Origin: Coffea arabica
Taxonomy: Eukaryota; Streptophyta; Magnoliopsida; Gentianales; Rubiaceae
DNA: 64,000 nucleotides
Reading direction: 5' to 3'
NCBI RefSeq assembly: GCF_036785885.1
Contig: NC_092323.1
Location: 16,376,501 to 16,440,500 of the forward strand
Shown here in pieces: positions 38,108 through 51,219 of this stretch (positions within the stretch are counted from its first letter, which is position 1; each line of letters starts with the position of its first letter). The position numbers and the translations under genes were made by a program. Under the pieces are notes generated by a model. The model was given only the letters and a program-made list of their open reading frames with translations. It was not told where the DNA came from and made no database searches.

Positions 38108-39085
38108 GGGTTAATCACATTTTATCCCCTTAAAGAATACCACATTTCTCAGTTTACCCCCTAACCTTTAATTTTGCTCACTTAACCCCCTTTAGGACAA
38201 AATTGTCCTTACATTATTTTGACTTTTCATTTACCTTGTTTTCCTTTCTTTTATTTCTTTTTCTCTTTCTTCTTTATTTAATTCTTCCTCTTTTCCACAA
38301 AAATCTTCACCTTAATAATTGAAATTAAAAAAGAGGAATTACAGAGATCCATCTTCTCCTTAAATGATTAAAAAAATATTCAAATCACTTTCCTAAAATA
38401 CAATTTTTTTAGCCTTTCAATTTTTTTAAATTTGGATTTCCTCTTTCCTTTCTAGTTTCTCATTTTATTCCCAAGAAAATATCTTAAGATGATATTGTGA
38501 CCTGATTAATAATCATCAATTGAAATTTGTGACACGTGGCATCATACAAAAAATCAAAATTAGTTTTTTATACCTTTTAAACCTTCACCCAAAAATATGC
38601 AATTACAAACTCAAAACAAAAATTTTCGTTGAAATGGAATTTTTATTGGGAAGGATGAAAGAGAGAAGAAAGAGAAAAAGAAATAAAAGAAAGGAAAACA
38701 ATTTCATCTTATGATATTTTCTTGAGAATAAAATGAGAAACTAGAAAGGAAAGAGGAAAATCCAAAATTAAAAGAATTGAAAGGCTAAAAAATTGTATAT
38801 TAGGAAAGTAATTTGAATATTTTTTTAATCATTTAAGGAGAAGATAGATGTCTGTAATTTCTCTTTTTTAATTTCAATCATTAAGATAAAGATTTTTTTG
38901 GGAAAGAGGAAGAATTAAAAGAAGAAAGAGAAAAAGAAAGAAAAGAAAGAAAAACAAGGTAAATGAAAAGTCAAACTAATGCAAGGGCAATTTTGTCCTA
39001 AAGGGGGTTAAGTGAGCAAAATTAAAGGTTAGGGGGTAAACTGAAAAATAAGATATTCTTTAAGAGGATAAAATGTGATTAACTC
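38108..39085. mobile_element. Foldback element specific to unit C
   Basis: A 978-bp near-palindrome: left end GGGTTAATCACATTTTATCC, right end GGATAAAATGTGATTAACTC. The arms stay complementary nearly to the centre (for example CTTTCCTTTCTAGTTTCTC with GAGAAACTAGAAAGGAAAG). It interrupts GATGCAGTTAAAACTAGG, which is continuous in A (about 2654) and D (about 59131); flanking copies AATTAAAA / AGTTAAAA suggest an 8-9 bp target duplication. It inserted after C and D separated, or was lost cleanly from D. No coding. Confidence 0.8.
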
Positions 39086-39095
39086 TAGTTAAAAC

Positions 39096-39468
39096 TAGGA
39101 CTACAAACAAATCGAGTCGCTTGCGAGCTGATTGCAAGCGGGTCGAGTCTGAGCTCGACTCGAGTTCGAACTCAAGTTCAATAATATTAAATTCGTTAGC
39201 TTGCGAGTGGGATCGAACTCGATTATATATTTTTTTATTTTTTATTTTAATAGTAAATTACATATATATTCCTAATATTTTATTATTTGTTAAAAAAAAT
39301 TATTATTTTATTCATTTTTAAAAATATAAAAAAATTATTTTTTATTTTTTAAGCTCGAACTTGATATTTTGAACTTGTCGAATTCGAGTTCGAGTTTTGT
39401 AAAATTATGTTGAAACTCGGCTCGATTAAAATCGAAACTCGATTCGGTTCAACTCCTCTGCATCCCCA
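39096..39468. mobile_element. hAT-like MITE, unit C copy
   Basis: Orthologue of 2668-3021; left end TAGGACTACAAAC, right end eroded to CTGCATCCCCA. The foldback element ends 10 bp to its left. Confidence 0.65.
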
Positions 39469-40020
39469 CTTGAAACATAAGGGCAGTGATTCCAGAGTAC
39501 AACTAAAGGGGTTCTCAGAATTGACCCGTAAAAGTGAAGCACTTTTGGTAAATTTAAAATTCCACCACCAAAATTGTGATCATACCCATGATTCCATTCT
39601 GCAATCATAGAGAGCCCCCCTTGACCTGCTTCGGTAACAAAATGCAGAACGAATACACAGTATTTCTTGGGACGGATCAAATTGGGCCTTGCAAGTTTTT
39701 GGATCATGAATAGGTATTTCCGCCCCCTCCCTAAGATTGTTACCTTAATCAAACAAATTATACAGTGAATACCTCTTCTTCTTCTTCTTTTTTTTTAAAT
39801 TTACATAGTGGAACCTTGACATGTGAACCACATGGGAATAATATTATGGCTGCATCTCTAACCACTTTACTCCAAGTTACATCATATCTTTAGTCAGAAA
39901 CAAGATAGACAAAAAGAAAGAAAAAAGTGCAAAAGAGGTAAGAATGAGAATCACTTAAATAGAGAGTAAGAATATTGTTAATTTCATTTTTGGCCAAAGA
40001 ATGTTTTATGCATCTATAAA
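39469..40020 (+). promoter_or_regulatory. Proximal promoter and TATA box of gene C
   Basis: Aligned with 3022-3560. TATAAA at 40015-40020, TTGACC at 39521-39526 and a second TTGACC near 39619. The G-box of A is CACATG here (39829-39834). A CTT microsatellite at 39775-39789 precedes it. Confidence 0.5.
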
Positions 40021-40092
40021 TGCAAGTACTAGTCTTAATAGAATGACTGTATTAGTTTCACTTTCTCTGTTGCAAAAGATTACGGCTGAAGG

Positions 40093-43000
40093 ATGACGAA
40101 AACTTCAGGTTAGTCTGAAAACTGTATTTTCTTTTTCTGGTTCGCATATTTAATTGTACATATGTGCTCATTTACACTATTTAATTGACTTATTGTTAGT
40201 ACAAAAGCCATGCTGTTATTCATTTCTTCCTTTTTTTTTCCCAATTTCATTGGAATTGTAGGAAATAGCCAAAATGCAAAATCTTATAAGGCTCTCAATG
40301 ATGATCCTTTTGCTCATAATTTTGAGCATTATATAGCAGCAGTTGTAATAGTCAATAAATGACTCTATATATATATATATATTTTTCAAATAACCACTTC
40401 TAATATTCAAGCAATGAGTCCTATTCATAAGCTTGATCTATGATTTCACACGTGGTCATTGTAACATCAGCAAAGTCATATATAATATAAGTGGCATCTT
40501 CAAATTACATTATCTAAATCCATTATAGTTTGACTTTCTCAACAATATGTCATAGACCATTATAGGTAACACTTTATCATTCAAATTCCCCGAATTGGAT
40601 TTTGTGTGGTGGAGATTGAAGATGGAAGAGATCTTGAAAATGTGATAAGCCATGCAGATGAACAATGTTATCATGGTCTTTTACGTTGTAATATTTACAA
40701 GCATTGGTTTAGTGTATATATAGTGCCTTGTACAATAATACTAAACAATATTTTTAGACCCGAATCAGTGGATGAATCAAATGAGCTTTTAGTTTGCGGT
40801 TCAACCAGTTTAAGTGATTGAGTCAAATATGCAGCTTTTTATTCATTTTAGAATTAGAAAATCTGAATAATACTATGAAAAAAATTTCTAGTAACTAACT
40901 GGCTCAACCATGTAAGCTTTATCAGTTTTGACCAATTTGGATGGTTTTTGATGGGTTACTTATTTTTCATTGTACTCTAATATAAAATTGGAGAAAGTTT
41001 TATGGCCGGTTTCCCTTTTCAACCGGTCGAACCAGCCAAATGGATACGGTCTGGCACTGGCAATTTTTGACTCCCAATCCGTTACGCTTTGAAGCCTTGC
41101 TCCCTCCACAGGCTGGCGGGTGAGACCACAGACTGGGTCCTCGTAAATGGTTACATTTTGAGCCATCAATATTGCTACAAAGGCGCCTTCACTATTAGTT
41201 TGATGTTGTGTCCAATGAGCAGTGGAAAGGACTATCAGTTAATCTCACAGCTCTTTCTGAATCAATTGGGAGAGCAAAAATGGCAATAGAAACTTCAGTA
41301 TTCTCCAGACCTGCTGTGTTTCTTGAATTCTCAATGTCCCAAATCTCCAAAATAAGGAAGAAATTTGATGGGATTTTAAGTTCATTAATCAGTTAAACAA
41401 GTTGAGGAGAAATGCCTTTATGTCATGAAGGATTTAGAAGGAAATTGATTACTGGTTGTGGGGTTTTAGCTTTAATTTCCTGCTTGCTTTCTGAATCCCA
41501 AGTTATGGTAGCTAGGTAAGCTTCTCAATTAACTACTTTTTTATTTTCTAAGCTGCTTTTTTGTGTTTTGTGATTATTGTTCTAACTTCCAACACAGAAT
41601 CATACCCTTCTTTCCAAGATTGGTAAATTTATAGTAGACCTTTTTTTGGAGTGTTTTCTTTCTCTGATAAAGAATTAGGCATTTTGAATGGTGCAACACT
41701 GATTAATATATTGGACATCTACATTCAACTTAGCTAATATTTTTCTCAATCTTTGACTCATCAATTGGATGAAAAAACCTAATCATACATCTATTGTAAA
41801 ATGACACAACATTGTGCATGGAAACTTGTTTCCCTTGAAAGATCATTTTTTAGCCCTTCTAATAAAGCCTCTAAATAACCTACATTGTTCTGTAATTTGA
41901 CGGACTTGAAGCTACAGGGATAAACGTTCGTGCTGCCTTTTGACTAATGTGGATGAACTTATTTATTCTCCATGTTCTTTTGTAACTTTCAGTAATAATG
42001 TTTAAGTTGAATTGTGCATCCTCTTTTTTATGTTTTGGATATTGGCAGGAGCTGATGGGATTAGTAGAGGTGCAATTGGAATTGTTCCCGAGGATCTCAC
42101 TGAGGAGAACTATGAGGCATGGAAAGGATGCTTGAAACATTATTTGGTCGGGCATGGCCTTTGGGGTGTTGTTTCTGGTAAGGAGCAGGATCCTATAAAA
42201 GATGAGAGTCAAGATTACGGAGAAGATAAGAAACAGGAACACGAGGAATGGCAGATGAAGAATGCATTGGCCTTACATGCCATCCAACTTTCATGCGGAC
42301 CACGCACATATGTTAAATTAAAAGCTCACAATTTTGCCCAAGTTGCATGGGAGCAGTTGGATGAAAAACTAAAGCCCGACAATCTTGAAGTTGATAATGA
42401 AGGTAACTCTCTATCATGTTGCTGATAAAATGTCTATTTTTGACATATAATTTAGAAGTTAACTGATGAGGTTTTCTCTCTTGGAAAAATTTAAGTACTT
42501 TATGTGGTCATTTGATAAGTAACTTGAGTAATGGGGTGTTAGGAGCAGAAAATATTATTTAGCAATTTCTGATTTTTGTCTGTTTTTGCTCTTGGTCCAT
42601 TCCTTTTTTTTTCTTTTGCTCTTTGAGCAACCAATTCCTGACCAGGGATTTTTGTGTACATTACTTCAAATAGAGCCCCAATTCATCTATTCAAGCTCTG
42701 TTGCACCAAATAATTATGGAGACTTGGGGGTTGGGAGTCCTAGCTAAATTGCCAAAAGAGGCCCTGCAGCATATCCTCCATAGCATGAACTGTGTCATTT
42801 AATCATTGCTCAATATCCAATAACAATATTGTTGCAGTGCCTACTCTGAACCAGAGGGAAAATTATTCTCCAGCCTATGATAGTTATAAACTTGCTCCTA
42901 AAGAGTACATATTCCACTAATATATTAGTAAAATGTCACCTTCATACCAAAAATTATTTCAAAGATTTTCTGATTTTGTTCTTTACTTCCTCAATTTTTT

Positions 43001-46000
43001 ATGCTCCTCATCAAAATTTCACGTGTGCCTTGTATGAGCTCATTATTATATGTGACCATGTTCGAGATATTAAATGAAACAAATTCTAATGTTTACAGGA
43101 CCGAAAGAGCACCTTCATTATGAGCAATTGTACAAAGCAATCGCGATAGGTTATTTTCGTCACACAAAACATCTACTTGATCAAGATCCACTCGCTGTTA
43201 GGGCAATAGTTTCATCACATAAAGAAACTGCACTTCACATTGCTATTCAGCATGGACGCATGAAGATTGCAAAGGAGTTATTGCAGAGAATGGCACCAGA
43301 AGACTTGGAAGTTGTTAATGAATATGGATCCACAGCTCTTACTCTTGCTGCAATCAGTGGTGTAACAAAGCTGGCAAGGACAATTGTGGAAAAAAATAAT
43401 AGGCTGCTTGTTATGAAAAATGACCTTGACAATGGGCAGCTTCCTGTCATTGTGGCTGCTTTGTTTGATCAAAAGCATATGGTTAATTATCTATACAGCG
43501 TAACACCAAAGGAGCATCTAAGTCCAGATAGGGGTGACAATGGAGCTACATTGCTTAATTCGCTAATTACAGCAGAAGTATATGGTTAGATTATAGATAT
43601 AACAGGCAACATACCAATCTGCAACACACACTTCTTCATTATATGTGCCTCTAACTCCTGCTTTTTAATTGTTACAGATGTTGCTTCAATGCTGCTTCGA
43701 CAGTATCCAAAACTTGGCGTCACCCCTGATCATAATGGTGACTACACTCTCAGGTTACTGGCTCACAAGCCATCTGCATTTCCTAGTGGAACCAAACTTT
43801 CTTTCTGGAAAAATTGGATCTATTCATGTGAGTGTCCTTTTTCCAGTTCTACTTTACTTTGATAACTGACTTGTATGTAATGAAGCAAAATATTCTACTC
43901 TCCAATTCAATAATAAGCCAAACAGTCTAAGAGCAATGGCCATTCTACATTTTGTGGATTTTTATGATGTTTCAGTTATCATGTCAGTATGCAATGTGGA
44001 TTGTTTTTTTCAGTCCAAGTTGTCGGGCAAGATAAAATCTTCCACCAACAAGAATATTAAATAGCCGTGATCAGTAAATGTGTACTAGTGTTAGGGAATG
44101 CTACTCATACCATCTATTTATGCCCCAGGTGTAATGGTACATTCTCCATCGGGGAGTCCAACAGATTCTCATGAAGATGAGGTAACAAAAACTCAAAGAG
44201 CAAGCATGACTGAAGGCCACAACATTGACATTCATGATCCTAGTGATGATGAGATGACTAAGACAGGGAATCAAGGCCTTACTAGCTCTGGTATGTAAAA
44301 TACCAAGTTTCTTTTCCAAAATTCCTTCTGTTGCACATTAAAGACTTCTAATTTTTTGTGGTGGGATCTCTCCTAACTTTTTCTCTCAATTTTTTAGCAG
44401 TAGCTTGATGACAAAGTGTAATGCATTGTATTTTAATAGGTAAATAATCTGATATGTGGTGGACTATCTAGGATTGGGAGAAACCAGAGGAAAGTTCAAA
44501 AATTAAGAGGATTCAGCCCCACATTTTGGAACTTTTTGTAGTAAAGATAGAACATTGTTTCCTTTCAACGATGAGTAATGAGGAACTTTTCAATTCATGT
44601 GTGCATTAACTATAAATGGTAAAATAATAAACTCAGCTGCTTCCATTTGAAGTAACTAAAATGAAATGGCGCTTGAACCATTGGTCACCAGGTAGTGGGG
44701 CATTTGTCATCAGGTAATATCAAGGGGTTGAATATAGCTTGCTAACAGTGTCTATCACAAGAGTTCTTAAGAACGTAATCTAGCTGGCATTGCTGCATTG
44801 GCATATGCTGAAGAATCTTAACCTATCTAGCTCCAAGAATAATTCACGACTACTCCACCATGAAAGAGGGGGTCAATTGACCTCCTGACTTGCATACAGC
44901 TTTCCAAATCATTCACTACTGCTAATCTTAAAGGCAAGATAGTCAAATCTTGTTAGTATGCAAAGGACCCCAACATCAGGTTTTCTTAGGGGATTGAAAC
45001 TCAAGCCTATGTTCTGTTAGACAAGAATGGATTGGTTAGGTCACCAACCTTTGCTCCTCCTGAGGCAAGTTGGACTCCTAAGTGTAAAGATAGCTTCTGA
45101 GAAGATCACCTACATAGGGATCCCAATGCAGCCGAAAAAAAATACTGAATATGTAGATAGTGCAACAAGAGATGTAAACAACAAGGCAAAACATGTATAG
45201 GGATGGTAATGTTCATCTTCAGGTCTTACCAAGTTTGGCAAAACATATCTTTGATTTTCTGTAGCCCGTGACCTTGCTCCTCTGGCAATGCTTTCAATTC
45301 TCTCAAGTTCACTACGGTAGTGGTGCATTGCTCTCGCTCTTCTTTTGTCCAATTCAGCCTGAAACATGTTAGCTCATAGCTTAGATCCATTTCATCAGTG
45401 TTACTTGTTTTCTGGCAAAATAGATGTTGGACTGAAATTAGAACCTCTGTTCTTTCTAATCGACGTTTTGCCTTCTTCTCCTTCTTCTCCTCCAACTCGA
45501 GAATTTTGGCCCTCTTCTTCTCATACCTGAAAAGGTTTATTAGCTGACAAACTGATACCTATCTAAATGGATACACATTAAAGGAACTTCCCAAGGTACT
45601 TTAAAGATGGAGTTAATTTCTTTTTCTTCTTTTTTTTTTTCTCCTTTTCTTTTCCTATTGATTAGAAGAAATGATTTACATACCTTTCTTTTATCCTAGC
45701 CATTTCGTCGTCCTCCCAAACATCTGCCCGAGTATCTCCTATTCCTGGCTTCTTTGGACTCTGCCTAACTGTGGCTAACACAAGAACTCTTAGGAACAGA
45801 ATCTACCTAGAATTTTCAACATCTCTGGCTCCCTCAAGTGATTGTAGCGACAACTGCTTAAAATCATCTCCCATCTACAGATACCTAAATTCAGATATGT
45901 AGGATAATCCATATATCGGAACATGAGGTGCCTTCTCATTTATCTTAGTTACCTCAGCTTCAACAAAAAAGTGGATGCCTCTGGATGTCTCTTCCATTTT

Positions 46001-48087
46001 TGGCAGCTTATATCACCATATCTAGTTTGTTTACTATCCTTACGATCTTGTTTTGAGATTCTCATCCTTTGTTCAATCCAATAGATATTATTCATATCAT
46101 CTAATTCACATGTCTGACCGTCAAATTCTGTTCTTTTTTTCCGTTTAAGTATCAAGTGATAATATGTTTAAACCCCACTATTTCTGCTCTGCTTAGCTTG
46201 CATTCACTACGCAGGCATGCAAGTTTTTTAAACCCCATGGTTCACTTGTTACACATCTGTCACGGCATATCGGTCGAATATCAAGTGATGCACACGTTAT
46301 AGCATATAAAAATTTTCAAAAAATCTCAAAAAATTACTAAAAATAAAAAAATACTATAAAAGGCACAATCTGAAAAATATCTGAATTGACTCCGAGTTGT
46401 CACGAATATGGAATTATTCACGATTCGGGAATCAGTATCGTACCGGTCCCCTCCGTTCCAGTTATGACTCGGCCGAGTCGTATCGGACTCGGCTGAGATG
46501 CCTACTGACTTATAGTACTAGTCTGATGTCTGTTTAGTAACTAAGAGGCTCTTTACTCTAATATACCACTGTTTTAGATGTCCTTATTCAACAGTGCAAA
46601 TAATACACTGCTACAGTTCTATGCTATTCCTTTTGATCTCACGTTTGAAGCATCTATTTCAGTAATTGGTTTATGTCCCATTTTGTTCATCCTACGCATA
46701 TAATTTTTTTCCCTTGCAGTGCTGAAGATTTTGCATGGACTTAATTGGAGCATAGTAGGATGCCTCGGTCCGTTTCATTAACTAACATTTTTTACTCAGC
46801 GAAACGATGTTACTTTTTCCTAATGTCTTCTTTTGATCTCTGTCCCAGGAATGAAGCAAATACATGAAAAGAAAAGGATTCATAGAGATGCCCTTGAAAT
46901 GCTATTCTGCATTGTTAAGGAACTCCGGACAATGAGCAACATAGAACTTGAAAGGATGCAGATTGATAAAATTTTATACGACGCCATTCAGCATGGAATC
47001 GTTGAGTTTGTTGAGGAAATTTTAATATGGCTTCCTGCACTCATCTATAGCAGAGACCAAACAGGCAGAACAGTATTTTCACATGCAATTTTGCTTTGCC
47101 AAGAGACAATTTATAGCCTTATATATGCCTTGGGAGAGCGAACGAGCATTCTAGCCCGCAGGCAAGACTCTTTCGGAAACAATTTCTTACATTTAGCAGC
47201 CAGGCTGTCTCCACCATCTCAACTTGACAGGGTTTCTGGAGCAGCTCTTCAAATGCAAATGGAACTACAATGGTTTCAGGTCGCAATTCAATTCATTGTC
47301 AGTAACCTATTTTAGCTTAGTGTATCAAGTTTGTTGTCATTTCGTTTTTGTTTTTTAATTTCCGTCTTATGAAATAGAGACTCAAAAACTGCAATAATTC
47401 TTTTTCTAATGGTGTTGTCCTAGTGAGGCTTTGTACCTGACATAAGTTATTTTTTAGGAAGTTGAGAGTATTCTACCACCAAGGATGAAGAAAGAATTGA
47501 ATTCTAGTGATAAAACACCTTCTGCCCTCTTCTCTGACGAGCATAAGGCATTGGCTAAGGAGGGAGAGAAATGGATGAAAAATATTGCAGGATCAAGTAT
47601 GATTGTGGGAACTCTCATCGCTGCAGCCATGTTTACAACGGCTTTCACAGTTCCAGGTGGTAATGATGGTAAAACAGGGCTCCCTGTCATGATAGGTACT
47701 CAACAAAAAGCATTCTTGTTTCTTATGGCATCAAATGCAGTGTCAATGTTCACTTCTACAACATCGATTCTGATGTTCTTGGGGATTCTTACTGCACGTT
47801 ATGCAGAAAAAGAATTTCTCAAGTCCTTACCTACAAAGTTAATATTTGGAATCACATTTTTGTTCGTCTCGATAGTCTTCATGATGGCATCATTTGGTAC
47901 TGCTATATATCTGACGCTGATCGAACAAGTAGCTTGGATTTCCTACCCAATCATTGTTTTCTGTGTTATTCCAATAGCCCTTTACTCATTGCTGCAATTC
48001 CCTCTTCTGGTTGAGATGATCAGTCGCACTTACGGACATGGCATGTTCGACAAACGTAAAAAGAAACTCTCGAGTTTTGATACCTGA
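40093..48087 (+). CDS. ANK-PGG membrane protein, copy C (spliced, intact)
   Basis: Proposed exons: 40093-40108, 42049-42402, 43099-43584, 43678-43827, 44129-44290, 46720-46767, 46849-47279, 47458-48087, all GT-AG and phase-consistent, giving 758 codons. Same architecture as A: Gag-like head (ENYEAWK, GLWGVV, NALALHAIQ), ankyrin repeats about 128-335, acidic linker (DPSDDE) to 389, further repeats to 549, and PGG at 615-617 followed by about four membrane helices and an FPLLVEMISRTYG tail. It keeps an 81-nt intron missing from A. The 93-nt third intron has a weak GTTAGA donor, and reading through meets TAG at once. Intron 1 holds a captured exon and intron 5 an antisense remorin-like fragment. 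Promoter and first exons are almost identical to D. Confidence 0.8.
41280..41515 (+). pseudogene. Captured first exon of a plastid-targeted-like gene (intron 1 of C)
   Basis: A frame opens at ATG (MAIETSVFSRPAVF...), meets TAA and TGA five codons apart, then continues in the same frame as MPLCHEGFRRKLITGCGV and LALISCLLSESQVMVAR to a good donor, GCTAG|GTAAGC. Ser/Arg-rich start, twin basic residues then a hydrophobic stretch ending near VAR resemble a bipartite plastid/thylakoid-lumen leader; this is inference. The exon is the same 236 bp in D. It does not join ANK exon 2 in frame. Copy A has lost the region by deletion. The parent gene is unknown. Confidence 0.5.
45230..45770 (-). pseudogene. 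Antisense remorin-like gene fragment in intron 5 of C
   Basis: On the minus strand three exon-like pieces with GT-AG borders join in phase: about 45770-45684 (PKKPGIGDTRADVWEDDE, MARIKER), 45526-45445 (YEKKRAKILELEEKK, KAKRRLERTE) and 45358-45230 (AELDKRRARAMHHYRSELER, IESIARGARSRATENQR). This matches the coiled-coil remorin C-terminal domain pattern, from memory of the family. The usual C-terminal membrane-anchor end (Cys-rich) and the N-terminal half are absent, so it is a fragment. No counterpart is seen in intron 5 of A. Confidence 0.6.
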
Positions 48088-48376
48088 ATTAGTACCAGCA
48101 TCTCTCCATTCTGCTGCTTGTCGTGACATTCTGTATTTCACTCGCTTTGGATTGCTTTGAAGTTGTTTTCCAAATAATCCTTCAGTGTGATGTTTTGAAT
48201 AGATTTTGTTGGAAACATCCATTTGTTTTGTCTCCAGCTTGTCCTGGAATTCTTCAGATTCCTGGAGCTATCAATAAATCATACGCATGGATTGCTTTTG
48301 ATTGTTTGCCACATCAAATACTACCTAATATTTAGTATTGATATTTTAATTGTCTTTGACGAGTTCTCTTATGTAC
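48088..48376 (+). other. 3' UTR region of gene C
   Basis: Conserved with 11455-11771; AATAAA at 48273-48278. The Helitron terminus (CTAG, then hairpin ACGTGTTTTGCACGT) follows at about 48377. Confidence 0.5.
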
Positions 48377-48476
48377 TAGTAATAGATTACGTGTTTTGCA
48401 CGTGAACATGATGCTTTAAAAAAAAAAATTGCCTTAAAATTTTTAGAAAATTAATTGTTTTGAAGAAATAAATATA

Positions 48477-49265
48477 AGGGATAATTTCAGAAACCTCCCT
48501 CGAGGTTTCTAACAATTTTATCTAGTACCCTTGAGATTTTCAATACTACAGTTACCTTCCTTAACCCTATATAATGACCATAATAACCTTAGCATATTAA
48601 TATTTTTCATGCAGTTAAACAACCCGCTCCTAATCTTGTGTATATGAATGCATCACACAATTAGACATTTAATGGAAACAAAGACAAGATTCACCCATGA
48701 GATAACCAATTATATCCTAAACATAATTTTAACATATTATAAATTAATTTTAGCTTTGTTTGAAAGATCTAGAGATGAATAGAAGAAGATGTAAGTTGAA
48801 GGTTTAAAAAGGATGGGGCTAGTATTAATATTCCAACATTTGAGGGATAAGATGTTATACAAATGCAGTTGGGGAAATTTTTTGAGTTTAATAATGTTAA
48901 TTTTTTTCTTTTTTAAGTTAGATTGAGGTTTTAAAATTTAGGGACAGATGGTGGTGACGATCATGGTGATAATGGTACTAATTTGAGATGTGGGAATATG
49001 AAAGATTTAACATAGTAGAGATGATGGTTGAAAGCAGGATTGAGATCTTATGCATGCTCCATTTTTTTAAAAAAATTTTAAGAAGGTAAAATGAACGTCA
49101 CAATTTCATGAGGGCGTTTTCGGTTATTCATTCAAAATTTTGACCATTGAATGGTTTTAGTTACCAAAATGATAAAGTCAAGGGATATATGTGTAATTTT
49201 TGAAAGCCGAAGACAACTAGGTGAAATTGTCAAAAACCTCAAGGGAGGTTTTTGAAATTATCCCT
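48477..49265. mobile_element. TIR element in the 3' flank of unit C
   Basis: Ends AGGGATAATTTCAGAAACC and GGTTTTTGAAATTATCCCT are inverted repeats (about 35 bp). The site is uninterrupted in A (about 11850) and B (about 27900). Flanks AAATATA (48470-48476) and AAATGTA (49266-49272) form a 7-8 bp direct repeat with one mismatch. Non-autonomous; superfamily (hAT or Mutator) is undecided. Confidence 0.75.
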
Positions 49266-51219
49266 AAATGTAATTAAGACAAAAAAAATGTGATATTTAA
49301 TATTTATATTATTTTATATTTTTTCTGAACTTGGTTTGCCATAACCAACAAAAATGTACAATAAAGCATTCTTTGTCCCAAGAACACATTTATTTTGTTG
49401 TAGCATTAATGTTTTTATCTTTTTGTTAAATTTGGATGACCTAAATGCTCTCTTTTATGTCTTTTGAGTTAAGGTTTTAATTTTTTGAATAATTTATGGT
49501 TCCACTTTAAGTCATTCTATGAATTTTTTCTTAGTTTTAGTGAGCTTTTCTAAGTATTATTATTATTGCTAATGGTGGATTGTAAAATGATCTATAGTGC
49601 TATTGTAATTATAATAGTATTAAATATGTTGAAATTCCATTGTTCAAATTTAAATAGCTAAATTTTGAAGGAAAATGTTTTGATCTTATGAGACTTATTT
49701 GTATTTCTCATTGATGATATGCTTTATGATTAAAGATTGTAAGCCATTACGATTATTTATTATATAATAGTCACATTGAACTTGGACATATTTTTATTCA
49801 CATTTGAAGTACTCTTTGAAATTGGATATTTTATAGAAATATATATATATATATATATTGTTTAATTCACCATAACTCAAAGGGATGTTTCACATGTTTC
49901 ACCTTTATAACTGTTATTATAATTGGCTTTGATGTATATAATGTTCATTAATTGTAATTTAATGCTGTCAGTTCTTAAAAGAATACCATTAACAAAATTC
50001 ATTAAAATTTAATTTTTGTTGCAATTTAAAAAAATAAATTTTCAACATAAAACTCTTTACCTACCCTCGTACTCCATCTCCTATTATATTTTGTGTTAAA
50101 GTTTCTTAATCAATACTAATATATTTTTACTGAAAAGGTGCGCTAAAGACTTAATTTACTTGTATCCAAAAAACAAAAAGAGCGCATGGTACTTTTAACT
50201 GACTGATAATACCAATTTATTGTATTTTGTTTCATATTTGAAGTGCTCTTTAAACTTGGGTGTTTTGTAAATAAAATTTGTTCTTCTTTCTTTTGGTACA
50301 TAAAAAAGTAAGGAATCTTCTTTTTTTCGTATCTGCTAGCATGTTTGCAAAGTCACGAAGAACAATCTTCCAAAGATGAAGGAGAGCAGTATATCACACG
50401 ATACCATTGTCCATGACCTTGAGGCTACTTAAGTGAGATAGATTTTACTCAAATGAGCTAGATTTCATATTTTAAGAATTAAAGTGTCTCGTTTAAAATT
50501 TTAAAAATTAAAATGAAAATTTAAGTGTAATTGAAGAGTACAAAGTGAAATTAACCCTAAATCATACATGCCGACCTGCAACTCGACAGCATCAGCGGAG
50601 GTGTCAAATGCCAACAGCCTCCAGCAATTCTTTCCCTAAAACTGTGATTGCAGAGGAAAAATATAGAGTAACCGAGAGTGGCTTTTACCTACCTATTCCT
50701 TTTGTAACATCTCAAGGTAAACTACAGCTTCTGGTGGAATCCCTACATGTCCTCCTAATTGTAAACATTTTAAAGTTTCATTTGTTAAATTTTTCCCATG
50801 TTAAAAATTTCTGTAGAAACTTTTACCTGCCTAGGAGCCCTCGTTGAGCCCAAAAAACTTAGTAATAACATGCATTTACTAGCCTTGGCCATTATTTCAT
50901 CAGTTCATTATCATTTTTTCTTTGCGGCATTGGAGGGACTTGAAGCCTTAGAAAAGAGAAGGACCTGAAGTAAATTGTGTGACTTTTGAGTTACCTGATT
51001 ATTGTCCTTACCAACTAAGCTAATTTTAGGATGTGGAGTACCTTTTACCATAATATGTGTTGAATACCCTAATAATATTTTTTTTTCTTCAAATTTAACT
51101 CAGAATTTTTTGAACTTTTCTTCTTGGCAAGTTCTTGTGGAAGGAAATTACATGGTATCACCTCCTTTATCCAAAATTTCAAATTAAGAATGTTAATATT
51201 ACATATATAAGGCAACAGG
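49266..51219. other. 3' flank of unit C, no gene seen
   Basis: AT-rich, aligned with the flanks of A and B; contains a TA microsatellite at 49839-49858. No coding sequence recognised. Confidence 0.5.

Noticed and set aside
41208..41515. Using the captured exon as the first exon of ANK gene C
   Set aside because: Two in-frame stops; its donor leaves two bases, so joining to ANK exon 2 meets TGA at once; and copy A lacks the region.
44760..45860. Possible direct repeat around the remorin-like fragment (CACAAGA.TTCTTA.GAAC at 44757 and 45779)
   Set aside because: Similarity is short and imperfect; not enough to call element ends.
45949..46155. Minus-strand frame upstream of the remorin-like fragment
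   Set aside because: The sequence matches intron 5 of copy A, so it is ANK intron DNA, not remorin coding.
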